64,000 nucleotides of DNA from Coriobacteriia bacterium (GTDB taxonomy: Bacteria > Actinomycetota > Coriobacteriia > Coriobacteriales > QAMH01): NCBI GenBank assembly GCA_003149935.1, contig QAMH01000008.1, positions 1 through 64,000 of the forward strand. Direction: 5' to 3'. This document shows positions 16,063 through 25,500 of the stretch, one piece after another. Numbering within the stretch: position 1 is the stretch's first letter; the number at the start of each line of letters is the position of its first letter. The translations under genes and the position numbers were made by a program. The notes beneath the pieces are model-generated. The model was given only the letters and a program-made list of their open reading frames with translations, made no database searches and was not told the DNA's origin.

Positions 16063-16968
16063 CTAGTCCGCCTGATGCGGGTCAACGTTATAGTAGGGAG
16101 CAAACGTGCTAGGAGCAACAAGGTCGCCGTACAAGTTGGGCCTTCGATCCCTAAGCAGGTCCACGGTGCCCATCGACGCTGTTCTGGCTGCGGCTATCTC
16201 CTGCTGTGCGTCGAGCTCTGCAACTATCATCTCCTCGTCGTATCCGGCGCATGCTATAACACTTCCCGCCGTTGCGCCCAAGATCATGCTGTGACCCTCT
16301 AGGTACTGTCCGCAAAGCGTGGCACAGACGACGGGAACCATGTTCTCAGCCGCGCGCGCCTTCTGAAACGTCATATACTCGATATGACCGCTTGCGTCGT
16401 CGGTGCCGGTGATGTTCGGCCACCCGGTCATCGAGACCAACAGCTCAGCGCCTTTACTTGCCAGGATCCTTGCCACCTCCGGGAAACACATGTCGTAGCA
16501 GATATAGAGTCCGATCTTCCCTAGCTTGGTATCGAACACGGGGAACTCCGTTCCTGGGAAGTGGTAGAAGTTCTCGGTCAAGACGAGGTGTGTCTTGCGG
16601 TACTTACCCACATAGCCCTCCGGGCCCACAAGCACAGAGGCGTTGTGACAGACGCAATCGCGCTCGGGGTCGCGCTCCGCCATGCCCCAGCAGATGTACA
16701 TGTCATGTTTACGTGCCAAATCCACGAACATCTGGGTCGACTCGCCCTCGGGCACGAGTTCCGAATTGTCGCATATCGTCTGTTTGTCTTCCGCACTGGC
16801 AACCGCGAACCCCCTTTCCCCGATGCCCGTAAGGCTCTCCTCGGGAAAAACGATCAGGTCACAGCCCTGCTCGGCTGCCTGCGTGATGAAGTCAATCATC
16901 TTCTCCTGGTTAGCTGGCTTGTCACCGGACGTCTCGAAGTTGACTACCGCGATCTTTGCCTTGCTCAT
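16063..16968 (-). CDS. Carbon-nitrogen hydrolase (nitrilase superfamily)
   Basis: A 301-residue hydrolase cleaving non-peptide C-N bonds (amide, carbamoyl or nitrile). The catalytic triad is visible: E43 in FPEE, K125 in YRKTHL and C157 in ICYDMCFPE. No extra domain or signal peptide, so it is cytoplasmic. AAGGGG precedes ATG 16968. It follows the MFS gene on the same strand (56-bp gap) in a transporter-hydrolase unit next to the LysR pair and molybdoenzyme. A role in releasing an amine from an imported substrate is inferred. Confidence 0.92.
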   Translation of the reverse strand: MSKAKIAVVNFETSGDKPANQEKMIDFITQAAEQGCDLIVFPEESLTGIGERGFAVASAEDKQTICDNSELVPEGESTQMFVDLARKHDMYICWGMAERDPERDCVCHNASVLVGPEGYVGKYRKTHLVLTENFYHFPGTEFPVFDTKLGKIGLYICYDMCFPEVARILASKGAELLVSMTGWPNITGTDDASGHIEYMTFQKARAAENMVPVVCATLCGQYLEGHSMILGATAGSVIACAGYDEEMIVAELDAQQEIAAARTASMGTVDLLRDRRPNLYGDLVAPSTFAPYYNVDPHQAD

Positions 16969-17024
16969 TTCATACCCCTTTCGGTTTTCTTCATGCAGAT
17001 GCTGCCTTAAGAATCACTGTTGCA

Positions 17025-18212
17025 TCAATTTTTGGACTTCTTGGAGATGGCGATGTAAGCGAGGATGAACACGAGTCCGATGGTCATAACCGCCGCCAAG
17101 ACATAGCCACCAGTCTCCCAGAGCCCGGTTCCAGCTATGGCGTAGAGCACGATCGGGCATCCGATAAAGATGCCGATACTGTAGAAAAGCGTCATGAGCG
17201 CGATGCCATAACTGATCTGCATTGGGTTGTCGACGTCGCGTGGAACCAGATAGTTGCAGGCGGTGTACATCAGACCCGGGAAAGCTGCGATAACAAGGGT
17301 ATGGACTATGAATAGGGACGGTGTCAGCCTCGTCATGAACGCGCACGCCACGATCACGCAGACGGCCGATACGGCCAAAAGGATCGGTGTCCCCTTGGGC
17401 CCAAGACGGTCCACTATGAAGCCGCCCAGTATGCAGAACGGGATGCTGAAAAGGTTGTTAAGGCTACTGTAGAAAGTCGCTCCCGCCGCGTCGACATCAT
17501 AGACAGTCATAAAAAGCGAAGGATAGTTGTTCAAGAAGAAGTACAGTACGAAGCCCAAGGTGAGGGCCAAGAAGCATATCATCATCACACGCTTGTTCTT
17601 CAGGATGGGTACAAGCGAAGGCTTGGAAATCTCTCCGCTTCCGGCATCCGACACGGGAGCTTCCCCAACCACAAAGAGGAAGACAGCGGTCATTACCGCA
17701 GAGACAATAGCCGTCACCCACCAGGCGCTTGCCAGGCCATACGCCGTGGTAAGGGGAATCATGCAGTTCAAGGCCACGATGGACCCGATCGATATAAACG
17801 TCATGAATATTCCCACGAACAGCCCGGTGTTCTTGTTGGGGAACCATATGTTCACGAACACGACGCCCGCGATTGCGACGAAGGCGAAGGCGCAGCCCTC
17901 CAATACCCTGCTCGCGAGCAGGACAACATAGCTGTCGATGCCGAGAGCTCCGATCACGTTGCCGCAAATCATTATCACCATGACGATGGTCCAGATCTTC
18001 TTGGGGCCGTACTTCGCGATCAATCCTCCGGCTGGTATGGCGAGAACGATGCCGGCGACGGTGAATACGGACATGAGCCAAGATACCTGCTCGTAGGCAA
18101 TTCCCAAATGCACCGTTATAGGTCCGAGAATCGGAACGATCTTGAATTGGCTCAGCGCCAATGTGGCCGCGCAGAAATACATGACGAAGAACATCAGATA
18201 GCGGTTTTTCAT
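17025..18212 (-). CDS. MFS transporter
   Basis: A 395-residue polytopic inner-membrane protein with about 12 hydrophobic segments. The conserved loop-2 motif is GGLIAKYGPKKIW, and the repeat in the second half GGFIVDRLGPKG is the matching A-motif, identifying the major facilitator superfamily. Its closest functional type looks like nitrate/nitrite or cyanate-type or organic-anion carriers, but the substrate is not readable. AAGGAG precedes ATG 18212. Co-transcribed with the nitrilase. Confidence 0.9.
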   Translation of the reverse strand: MKNRYLMFFVMYFCAATLALSQFKIVPILGPITVHLGIAYEQVSWLMSVFTVAGIVLAIPAGGLIAKYGPKKIWTIVMVIMICGNVIGALGIDSYVVLLASRVLEGCAFAFVAIAGVVFVNIWFPNKNTGLFVGIFMTFISIGSIVALNCMIPLTTAYGLASAWWVTAIVSAVMTAVFLFVVGEAPVSDAGSGEISKPSLVPILKNKRVMMICFLALTLGFVLYFFLNNYPSLFMTVYDVDAAGATFYSSLNNLFSIPFCILGGFIVDRLGPKGTPILLAVSAVCVIVACAFMTRLTPSLFIVHTLVIAAFPGLMYTACNYLVPRDVDNPMQISYGIALMTLFYSIGIFIGCPIVLYAIAGTGLWETGGYVLAAVMTIGLVFILAYIAISKKSKN

Positions 18213-18261
18213 ACCTGGTTCTCCTTTCTCGAAATATATCGTTTTGAGAGGAGTGGGCTCC

Positions 18262-18280
18262 GCGCGGTTCCGGAACGCGC
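18262..18280. promoter_or_regulatory. Near-perfect palindrome upstream of the MFS gene
   Basis: GCGCGGTTCCGGAACGCGC: arms GCGCG/CGCGC around TTCCGGAA, with one interrupting base, 50 bp before the MFS start. It is a plausible operator; no known regulator is assigned. Confidence 0.35.
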
Positions 18281-18484
18281 TAATGGTTTACGTTTAGCTC
18301 CTTTTGCTTCTCTTCACATGAAGGCAAATGCTCGACGCGATACCCTCCCCCGTATCAACATCGAGTATATGGAAGATGAACCCAAGCGAAGTCCCTGATG
18401 ATTTGCGCACGGCGCAAACACTTTCTGCTGCTGGATTCCCAACCGGAGTATCTATGTTGTCGATTGATTCAAGGATGTGCAGCC

Positions 18485-18660
18485 CAGCACCCCTCGTGGG
18501 CTACGGCGAGATCCTTCGCTGGGATCGCTTCGAGATCCGCGCTCAGGATGACGTGGGGAGGGGACGCTTTACGGCGAGCGCTCGGAATGACGTGAAACGG
18601 GATCAAAAAGCCTGCTGCATGTCATACTGAGCGCTTGGTCGCTAAAAGCGACCAAGCGAA
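18485..18660. repeat. Palindromic intergenic repeats, family 2 plus an 11-bp hairpin
   Basis: 18,505-18,600 repeats the family-2 element seen at 10,440 (CGAGATCCTTCGCTGGGATC...CTCAGGATGACG...CGGCGAGCGCTC). A second hairpin at 18632-18658 has stem CGCTTGGTCGC with loop TAAAA. Together they fill the 3' part of the 468-bp gap 18213-18680, in which no gene was seen. Confidence 0.75.
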
Positions 18661-18680
18661 GTATCCCGCCACAAAGCGAG

Positions 18681-18920
18681 CTATGAGATCATGTCTTCCA
18701 GATACTGGACGATGTCATCGGACTCGAGCATCGGCTTGTCGTCGACCACGAGGCAGGGCACCTGCGTCGTGCCATTCATGTCGAGAAGCGCCTGGCTGTT
18801 CTCCGGCTCGGTCGAATCGAGGATTTTCATCTCGATGCCGTTTTCTTCCATGAAAAGCATGACCTTGCTGCAGAACGGGCATCCGGGCTTGATGTATAGA
18901 ACCATATTGTCGAATCTCAT
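18681..18920 (-). CDS. Glutaredoxin-like thiol oxidoreductase (NrdH/Grx type)
   Basis: A 79-residue single thioredoxin-fold domain. The redox motif CPFC lies at residues 14-17 (KPGCPFCSK) and the cis-Pro motif TQVPCLVVDD in the second half, followed by GS-binding-like ESDDIVQYL. It reduces disulfides in the cytoplasm. AAGGAG sits 6 nt from ATG 18920. It stands alone, between repeat elements and lysS. Confidence 0.9.
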   Translation of the reverse strand: MRFDNMVLYIKPGCPFCSKVMLFMEENGIEMKILDSTEPENSQALLDMNGTTQVPCLVVDDKPMLESDDIVQYLEDMIS

Positions 18921-19029
18921 ACTAGACTCCTTGGAAATGAATGAAGTATCTCAAACCAATATGTTACTTCAGAGCGCGGCCTTTAGATAGAACTTCTGCA
19001 AACGCCTGATCCGTTCAAGCAACCGCCTC

Positions 19030-20520
19030 TCACGCCTCATCCCTCATGTGCGGGAACAGCAGCACGTCGCGAATGGTGGGCGCATCGGTGAGCAGCATGG
19101 TGAGCCTATCGATGCCGATGCCGATGCCACCGGCAGGAGGCATGCCGTACTCGAGCGCGCGAATGTAATCCGCGTCAAAGCCCATGGCCTCGTCGTCGCC
19201 CATATCCTTTGCCTTGACCTGCTCCATGAAGCGCTCGGCCTGGTCGACCGGATCGTTGAGCTCGGTGAAGGCATTGGCGTACTCATGCCCTAAGATGAAC
19301 AGCTCGAAGCGCTGGGTGAGTTCAGGATTGTCCGGATGCTTCTTCGCGAGCGGGGAGATCTCGAGCGGATGATCGATGACGAAGGTGGGCTGGATGATCT
19401 TCTCCTCGGCAACTGCCTCGAAGATCTCGGCGATGAGCTTGCCCTTGCCCCAGGCAGCCTCGGCATGGCCACCGTTCTTCTCCAAGATGGCCACGAGCTC
19501 TTCGCGCGTGCGGCCGAAGGAGACATCCTCGCCCGCATACTCGCTGGCAAGCTCCATCATGGTCGCCCGGCGCCAATCACCAGACAAGTCGATGGGCGTG
19601 CCCTGATACTCGATGTGCAGCGTGCCGCAGGCAGCCTCGGCTGCGGCCTTGAAGCAGCCCTCGGCCAAATCCATCATGGACTCGAGATCGCCGAAGGCCT
19701 CATAGGCCTCCATCGTGGTGAACTCGGGATTATGGTAAGGATCCATGCCCTCGTTGCGGAAGATGCGTCCCAGCTCGAACACCTTGGGAAAACCGCCGAC
19801 AAGCAGACGCTTCAAGGGAAGCTCCGTGGCGATGCGCAGATAGTAGTCGCGATCAAGCGCGTTGAAGTGCGTGATGAAGGGCTTTGCGTTCGCGCCGCCG
19901 ATAATCGGACTCAAAAACGGCGTCTCGACCTCGTAGTACCCTTCGTCTTCCATGAAGCGGCGGATGGCGGAGATGATGCGCGAGCGCTTCTTGAACGTCT
20001 CGCGGACCTCAGGATTCACGACCAAATCGACGTAGCGCTGGCGATAGCGCGTCTCCTTGTCCTGCAGACCGTGGAACTTCTCGGGAAGCGGGCGCAGACT
20101 CTTGGACATGAGCTCGAACGAGGAGACGGCCACGGAGAGCTGACCACGACGCGTGCGCATCATGGTGCCGTGCACGGCAATCCAATCGCCCACGTCCAGG
20201 TCTTTCAGCTCCTCGAAGGCATCTTCGCCCAAGGTGTTGATGCGGCAAAAGAGCTGGATGGTGCCCGTGTGGTCCATGAGCTCGAGAAAGGCGACCTTGC
20301 CCTGCGCGCGTTTGGCCATGACGCGGCCAGCGATGGCGACCTCGTCTTCAGTGTCTTGGCCGTCTTCGAGATGAGCATACTGCTCGTCAAGCTGCTCGAC
20401 CGTATGCGAGCTTGCAAAGGCGTGGCCATACGGATCACGGCCCGCATCGATGAGCGCCTGGCGCTTGTTACGACGAACCTCTACCGGATCGTCGATGATC
20501 TCCTCTGATGCGTCGGACAT
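19030..20520 (-). CDS. lysS: Lysyl-tRNA synthetase, class II
   Basis: A 496-residue class II synthetase charging tRNA-Lys. It has an N-terminal OB-fold (VAIAGRVMAKRAQGKVAFLEL), motif 2 (FRNEGMDPYHNPEFT) and motif 3 (GGIGIGIDRLTMLLT). It is 2 bp downstream of greA, the usual actinobacterial/Firmicute pairing. ATG 20520 lacks a strong Shine-Dalgarno and is probably coupled to greA translation. Confidence 0.97.
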   Translation of the reverse strand: MSDASEEIIDDPVEVRRNKRQALIDAGRDPYGHAFASSHTVEQLDEQYAHLEDGQDTEDEVAIAGRVMAKRAQGKVAFLELMDHTGTIQLFCRINTLGEDAFEELKDLDVGDWIAVHGTMMRTRRGQLSVAVSSFELMSKSLRPLPEKFHGLQDKETRYRQRYVDLVVNPEVRETFKKRSRIISAIRRFMEDEGYYEVETPFLSPIIGGANAKPFITHFNALDRDYYLRIATELPLKRLLVGGFPKVFELGRIFRNEGMDPYHNPEFTTMEAYEAFGDLESMMDLAEGCFKAAAEAACGTLHIEYQGTPIDLSGDWRRATMMELASEYAGEDVSFGRTREELVAILEKNGGHAEAAWGKGKLIAEIFEAVAEEKIIQPTFVIDHPLEISPLAKKHPDNPELTQRFELFILGHEYANAFTELNDPVDQAERFMEQVKAKDMGDDEAMGFDADYIRALEYGMPPAGGIGIGIDRLTMLLTDAPTIRDVLLFPHMRDEA

Positions 20521-20522
20521 GA

Positions 20523-21002
20523 TTAGTGGCCGACCTTCGTGAGCGTGAACTTCATCTTGCGGCCGGTCGGGCCCTCGTACTCGATGACATCGCCCTTCTT
20601 GTGGCCGAGCACGGCAGCACCCACGGGGGACTCGTTCGAAATCTTGCCCTGGGCACTATCGGCTTCGGCGCCACCGACGATGGTGAAGACGCGCTCCTTG
20701 CCGTTATCGTCGGTCAGCGTGACCGTCGAGCCAATGACGACACGGTTGCCCTTTTTGGGCGCGTCTACGACCTGTGCGTTTGCGAGAACGTCATTGATCT
20801 CGGCGATGCGCTGCTCAAGAATGGCCTGCTCGTTCTTGGCATCATCGTACTCGGAGTTCTCGGAGATATCGCCGAACTCACGCGCAATGCGAATACGCTC
20901 GCCGACCTCGTCGCGCTTCTCGGTTTCGAGGTAGTGAAGCTCTTCCTCGAGCTTTGCCTTGCCGTCCGCAGTCAGGACTACATCATTTGCGTTGTTCGCC
21001 AT
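20523..21002 (-). CDS. greA: Transcription elongation factor GreA
   Basis: A 159-residue factor that rescues backtracked RNA polymerase. N-terminal coiled coil includes REFGDISENSEYDDAKNEQ with the acidic tip, and the C-terminal FKBP-like domain ends with the conserved SPVGAAVLGHKKGD. GGAG is ~10 nt from ATG 21002. In an operon with lysS. Confidence 0.97.
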   Translation of the reverse strand: MANNANDVVLTADGKAKLEEELHYLETEKRDEVGERIRIAREFGDISENSEYDDAKNEQAILEQRIAEINDVLANAQVVDAPKKGNRVVIGSTVTLTDDNGKERVFTIVGGAEADSAQGKISNESPVGAAVLGHKKGDVIEYEGPTGRKMKFTLTKVGH

Positions 21003-21070
21003 GGGATGGTATCTCCGTTCGTCTCTATCTCGTGTCCGCGCAAATGCGCGGATTGGTGGTTAGGTGGGTG

Positions 21071-21376
21071 TTACTCAGCCTTGCTTGCAGGAGCTTTCTC
21101 CGGCTCAGTCGCCTCTTCTACGACAGCATCCTCGACAGTCTCGACCTGAGGCGTCTCCTTGGCAGGGGCGTCTTCGACGACCTCGGCCGTATCCTGTACG
21201 TCAGCAGCGGTATCATCCTTCTTCTTGCCGTCCATACCGTCGCGCAGACTCTTGAACGTCTTGCCAATGGCATTTCCCAACTTGGGCAGATTCTTGGGAC
21301 CAAAGATAAGCAGGACCACAATCAGAATGATGATCAGCTCAGGAACGCCAATGCCTCCCAGAAAGGGAATCCTCAT
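21071..21376 (-). CDS. tatA: Sec-independent protein translocase TatA
   Basis: A 101-residue Tat pore-forming subunit. One N-terminal membrane helix (ELIIILIVVLLIF), then the hinge GPKNLPKLG, an amphipathic helix, and a long acidic low-complexity tail. The TTG at 21388 is in frame, but GGAGG is 5 nt from ATG 21376, chosen here. It lies just upstream of greA-lysS. Confidence 0.93.
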   Translation of the reverse strand: MRIPFLGGIGVPELIIILIVVLLIFGPKNLPKLGNAIGKTFKSLRDGMDGKKKDDTAADVQDTAEVVEDAPAKETPQVETVEDAVVEEATEPEKAPASKAE

Positions 21377-21496
21377 CATATCCTCCAAAGCTTGCGTGTA
21401 TGCATCGCTCGAATAGCGAGTGCAAGACTATCACGTATCGCACTATAATAAAACAAAGGGGCTTCTGGCGAATGCAGAAACCCCCTTCTGGCAATC

Positions 21497-21573
21497 TGGT
21501 CGGGATGACTGGATTTGAACCAGCGACCTCTCACTCCCGAAGCGAGCGCTCTACCAAGCTGAGCCACATCCCG
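21497..21573 (-). tRNA. tRNA-Pro (anticodon CGG)
   Basis: Cloverleaf with acceptor CGGGATG/CATCCCG, anticodon stem CTCGC/GTGAG, loop TTCGGGA and T arm TTCAAAT; CCA encoded at 21497-21499. It is a single isolated tRNA upstream of tatA. Confidence 0.95.
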
Positions 21574-21735
21574 AATGCGCGGTGATTGATTCTAGCAGAT
21601 TATGAGGGGCGTGCGATGATTTTTTGCGAGGGAGCAAAACTGGTCACAGACCGGACACTTAACCGGCACTCACGCCGTGCCAGCCGACACCCTCGTCACG
21701 CAATCTGCCGCGCTGGGAGCGGAAAGCGATGGCGC

Positions 21736-22466
21736 TTATGCCGTCAACGCATCGATGGGAATGACCTTGACGCCGTCCTCACGCGTGTGAGCCACGGCTC
21801 CCACCCCCACAACCACGGCCTTGACCGAAGGCCCACGCTCACCACGCTTGACCATCTTCGCTTCAAGCCTATTGAGATTCGCCGCTGCTGCGTCTTCTTG
21901 ATCAGCGCCAAGCTTGACCTCAAAAGCGCCCCATCTTCCGTCTCGGGCTTGTACGATGAGGTCGACTTCAAGATTCGTGTCATCGTTGTAATGCATTACT
22001 TTCGCATCCATCGCCCGCGCATACACGATGAGTTCATGCGCTACAAGCGATTCAAAAAGAAAGCCCATTGTCTTCAGGTCACCCATCAGGGATTCAGGCG
22101 TTGCACCCAATGCGGCTACCGCCAGAGACGGGTCTGCGAGATGATGCTTGCTGGCAGAGCGGATTCTCACCGGCGAGCGCAAGACCGGGCTCCACGCTGG
22201 TATATCGCACACGAAGAACATCCGACGCAAGACGGAGACATATTCGCCCAAGGTCCTCTCCGAAAGCGGTACCCCATCGTTAAGCTCGGCCGTATCGGCA
22301 AGAAGCGTGCGCTTAGATGCCAGAGTGGACTCGTTGCGAGCAAGTGACGCGATGAGGAGCCTGACTTTGTGCGGGTCATGCCTAACTTCGTTTACCCAAA
22401 CGTATCAAGGTGAAGTCGCAGAGACTGATCGCTCACTCTCTCGATATAATGGAATGCCTTGTCCAT
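21736..22466 (-). pseudogene. Internally deleted AAA ATPase with DUF4143-type C-terminus
   Basis: The N-terminus (ATG 22466, MDKAFHYIERVSDQSLRL) is the start typical of P-loop ATPases with a DUF4143 C-terminus. Translation hits a stop about 24 codons later. Just past it, in another frame, the C-terminal domain begins (EVRHDPHKVRLLIAS) and runs uninterrupted to ALTA. It keeps LGEYVSVLRRMFFV, KTMGFLFESLVAHEL and EVDLIV...WGAFEVKLG. The ~170-residue ATPase core with Walker motifs is gone, so this is a deletion with frameshift, not sequencing noise. Possibly the C-terminal part is still translated. Confidence 0.82.
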
Positions 22467-22493
22467 GACTATGCCTCCACCTCGACATACTTT

Positions 22494-22552
22494 GTTTTTC
22501 GAATATTTCATCAGTGTTTTTTCGAATATTACGTCATGGTTTTTTCGAATTA
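22494..22552. repeat. Three TTCGAA boxes with 23-bp period
   Basis: GTTTTTCGAATAT, GTTTTTTCGAATAT and GTTTTTTCGAATTA at 22494, 22516 and 22539. The TTCGAA centres are exactly 23 bp apart. They lie between the ATPase pseudogene start and the stop codon of the protease gene, which falls inside the third copy. Probably an operator array for the ATPase gene. Confidence 0.75.
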
Positions 22553-25500
22553 CCTCACGCCGTGCCAGCCGATGCCCTCGTCGCGCCAACCGAGGCCCAA
22601 CAGGGTGACGAACTCGCCCCAGTCGGTGGTGTAGTGGTGGTTGTTGGCGAAGGCGTTAGGGTTGTAGGCGCGGTAGAGCGGCACGGACTTATCGGGATCG
22701 GAGAACCAGCCGCCCTCCTCGAGCGTCCATCCGGCGGCCACAAGTGCATCGCGCTCGACTTCGGAAGACGTGTAATGATGCTCGCCGGCGAAGGAGTTGT
22801 AGAGGCGGTAGACCTTGACGCCCTCGGTCGGTGCCGTCCAGCCGATTCCCTCGTCGTTCCAGCCGGCCGCTATGACCGCGTCGCGTTCGACCGTGCTTGC
22901 CGTGTAGAAGTGCTCGCCGGAGTTGGGGTTGTACAGGTGGTACATCTCCTGGGTGACCACAGGCTCGGGCTCGGCAGCGCCGGGGTCATCGGGTTTGGGA
23001 TCGGTGCCCGGGTCGTCGGGCTTGGGGTCCGCTGGGATAGGTTCATCAGGCTTGGGATCGACCGGCGTAGGGTCAACTGATTCGGCAGACGTGCTCTGGT
23101 ACGTGACGGTCTTGGTGCCCGAATACACGCCCAGACCCGTCACGTCTATCGTGATGAGGCCGCTTTTCGGATCATATCGGGAAGCCATCGAATAGTGCCT
23201 TCCCTCGGACAAGATGACGCCACCGTAGGAAACGGAGACGACCGGTTTCTGCGATTCACTTACCCCCGTCACCTGGATATTAGCGCTCGAAATGGGAATG
23301 TTGAGCGCTTGGGGGTTATCAACGTTGTCCGTAAACGCTTTGATGCGCGCGGTGCTGCCCGGTTCGTCCCCGGCTTGCTGAGCGCTTCCCGACAGGTCAT
23401 ACCAGGCAGCGGCCTGCGGAAACAGCGAGAAGCTCTGTCCTTTCGAGCATTCGTTCTTGAAACTTGCGAAGCCAACATTGGCGCTCGTATCGACCGCGTA
23501 GTTTACGGTCGAGCCGTCCGCATGGGAAAGGGTGGCGACTACCGAATACCTCGTTCCCTGGGTGAGCGGAACGCTGCTCGGCAGCTCGATGGTGTGGACC
23601 CCCTCATAGGTGAGCCGCCCCTGCGCTGGCGTTGCAAGAGCCGGCGAACCGCTCGTGGGGTCGGTTGGGTCGGTCGAGTTCACGTATATTTGAATGGAGT
23701 AATCGACATTGACATCGTAGAAGGAAAGCGAGACCGCCTTGAGCACCTCGCCGCCCTGCGCATTGGCCTTCGCCGTGAACATGTTTGCGATACTGCCCCC
23801 AGAGGGCAAATGGTTGTAGAACGGTGCTGACGACCCATCGTATTGGTAGTTGTTGTCGTAATTGTCGGCCTTTGCCATGTCGTAGACATACACTCTTGAT
23901 CCGGGCCTGTTGATGCAGGTGTCCTCGTAGGAGACCCAGAAGTAGCCATCCTCGCCAAAGTCCGTCCCCCAGCTGTTCTTGCACAGCCAGGCACCGTTTG
24001 ATGAGGGTCTTGTCGTGGCGCAGTCAAACCCGGGGAGGAGGGGGTCCGCGCTCACGGTGTCATCGACCTCGAAAAGGTCCATGGACAGGAAGGCCACCCT
24101 GTTCGCAGCACCGCTGCAACGCAGGTAATACGTCTGGCCCGCCTTGAGGGACACGGTGTTACCCGCAGCGACCCACGTCCGCTGCAGTAGCCCATTGCCA
24201 TCGATGGTCGGGCAATACAGCGTCACCTCGAAAGACTCGTCCCACGGATCGGGACCTAGCGTATAGGAGCCGCTCTTTGTCGGTGTGAACGAAAGCCACT
24301 TGTAACCGCTTGCATCGGGAGCGGGCATGGCAACCTTTTGGCCGTTTGGAATTTGCGTCACGGAATCGGGCAAAGAGGCATCGGCAGACGCGGGAGAGAT
24401 GCGCACCGTACAATCCGTCGTGCTACCGTATTCTCTCGCGAGCCTGACGTAATATGTCGTGCCCTTTTCGAGAAAGCAAGTCGGGCTGCTCATCCCGCTG
24501 GCCGCTTTGTTCACCCAAATCGGATTTCCACTTTGGCCATCCAGCTTGTACACGGTTTCAGTGAAGCCCCCTGGACCATCCTCCGATGCGGTGCAGAAAA
24601 TAGTGTGGAACCCGGATACGGCAGGCTCGAACTTCGCCCAGGCGGCACCCTGGGAATCGAATACCACGTCCTTAGACTCATCGGCCGAAATCAAAGGCGC
24701 CGAAGTGGCCACCGTGCCATCCCACCCGTCATCGAGCCCGAAGTTATCGACGCTGTAATCGTCATTCCAGCCAACGATGGCAATGTCATGGTTGGTGTCC
24801 TGGGACTTGTAATTGTAAAGGGCGCTATGCTTGGAGTTGAAGCACTGCGAGTATTGGTCCAAGTTGACCAGGGTTGCCGCCGCACCATACTTCATGATTG
24901 CCCGCTTGACATCGTTTCTGTCCTCCATGGCAATCATGTAACCGTTTTCCAGATGATAGGAGTCCGTGTAGGCAAGGGAGCTATCGAGTGCCGTGTCGGC
25001 GAGGAACTTCTCCACGGCAGCCTTTCGCTGCGCCGGAGACAATGTCCAGTCATTCAGATCGGCCGATTCATAACGATCGAGCAGGTCATTGATAGACGCA
25101 GCGCTTTCATCAGCCGCGCCAATCCATGAGGAAAGGGTGTAAAGGGCGGTCTCGTCGTTTCCGCCCGAGGCCAGATATGGATCGCTCGAATTCTCGAACA
25201 CTTCCGAGTACGCGGCGTTTGCTGCCGTGACCGAATCTCCCTTGGTACCTCCGAGAGGGTCAGATTGCCGATGGTAGGTGAAGTACGCAAGATGGCGCTC
25301 GGAAAGGTCGACCGAACTCGCGAGCCCCTCGCTTAGAATCGAGGACTCGACAGCCGCAGTTGTCGAATACGCCCAGCAAATACCAAGCTCACCTTGGTTG
25401 CCAATGGGGGTGACCCTCCCCTTTTCGACCGAACTATACCTGCGCGAAACGTCTTCCTGGGCGATGAGGCCATCGTAGTTCGCGTCATAGATACTGTAGA

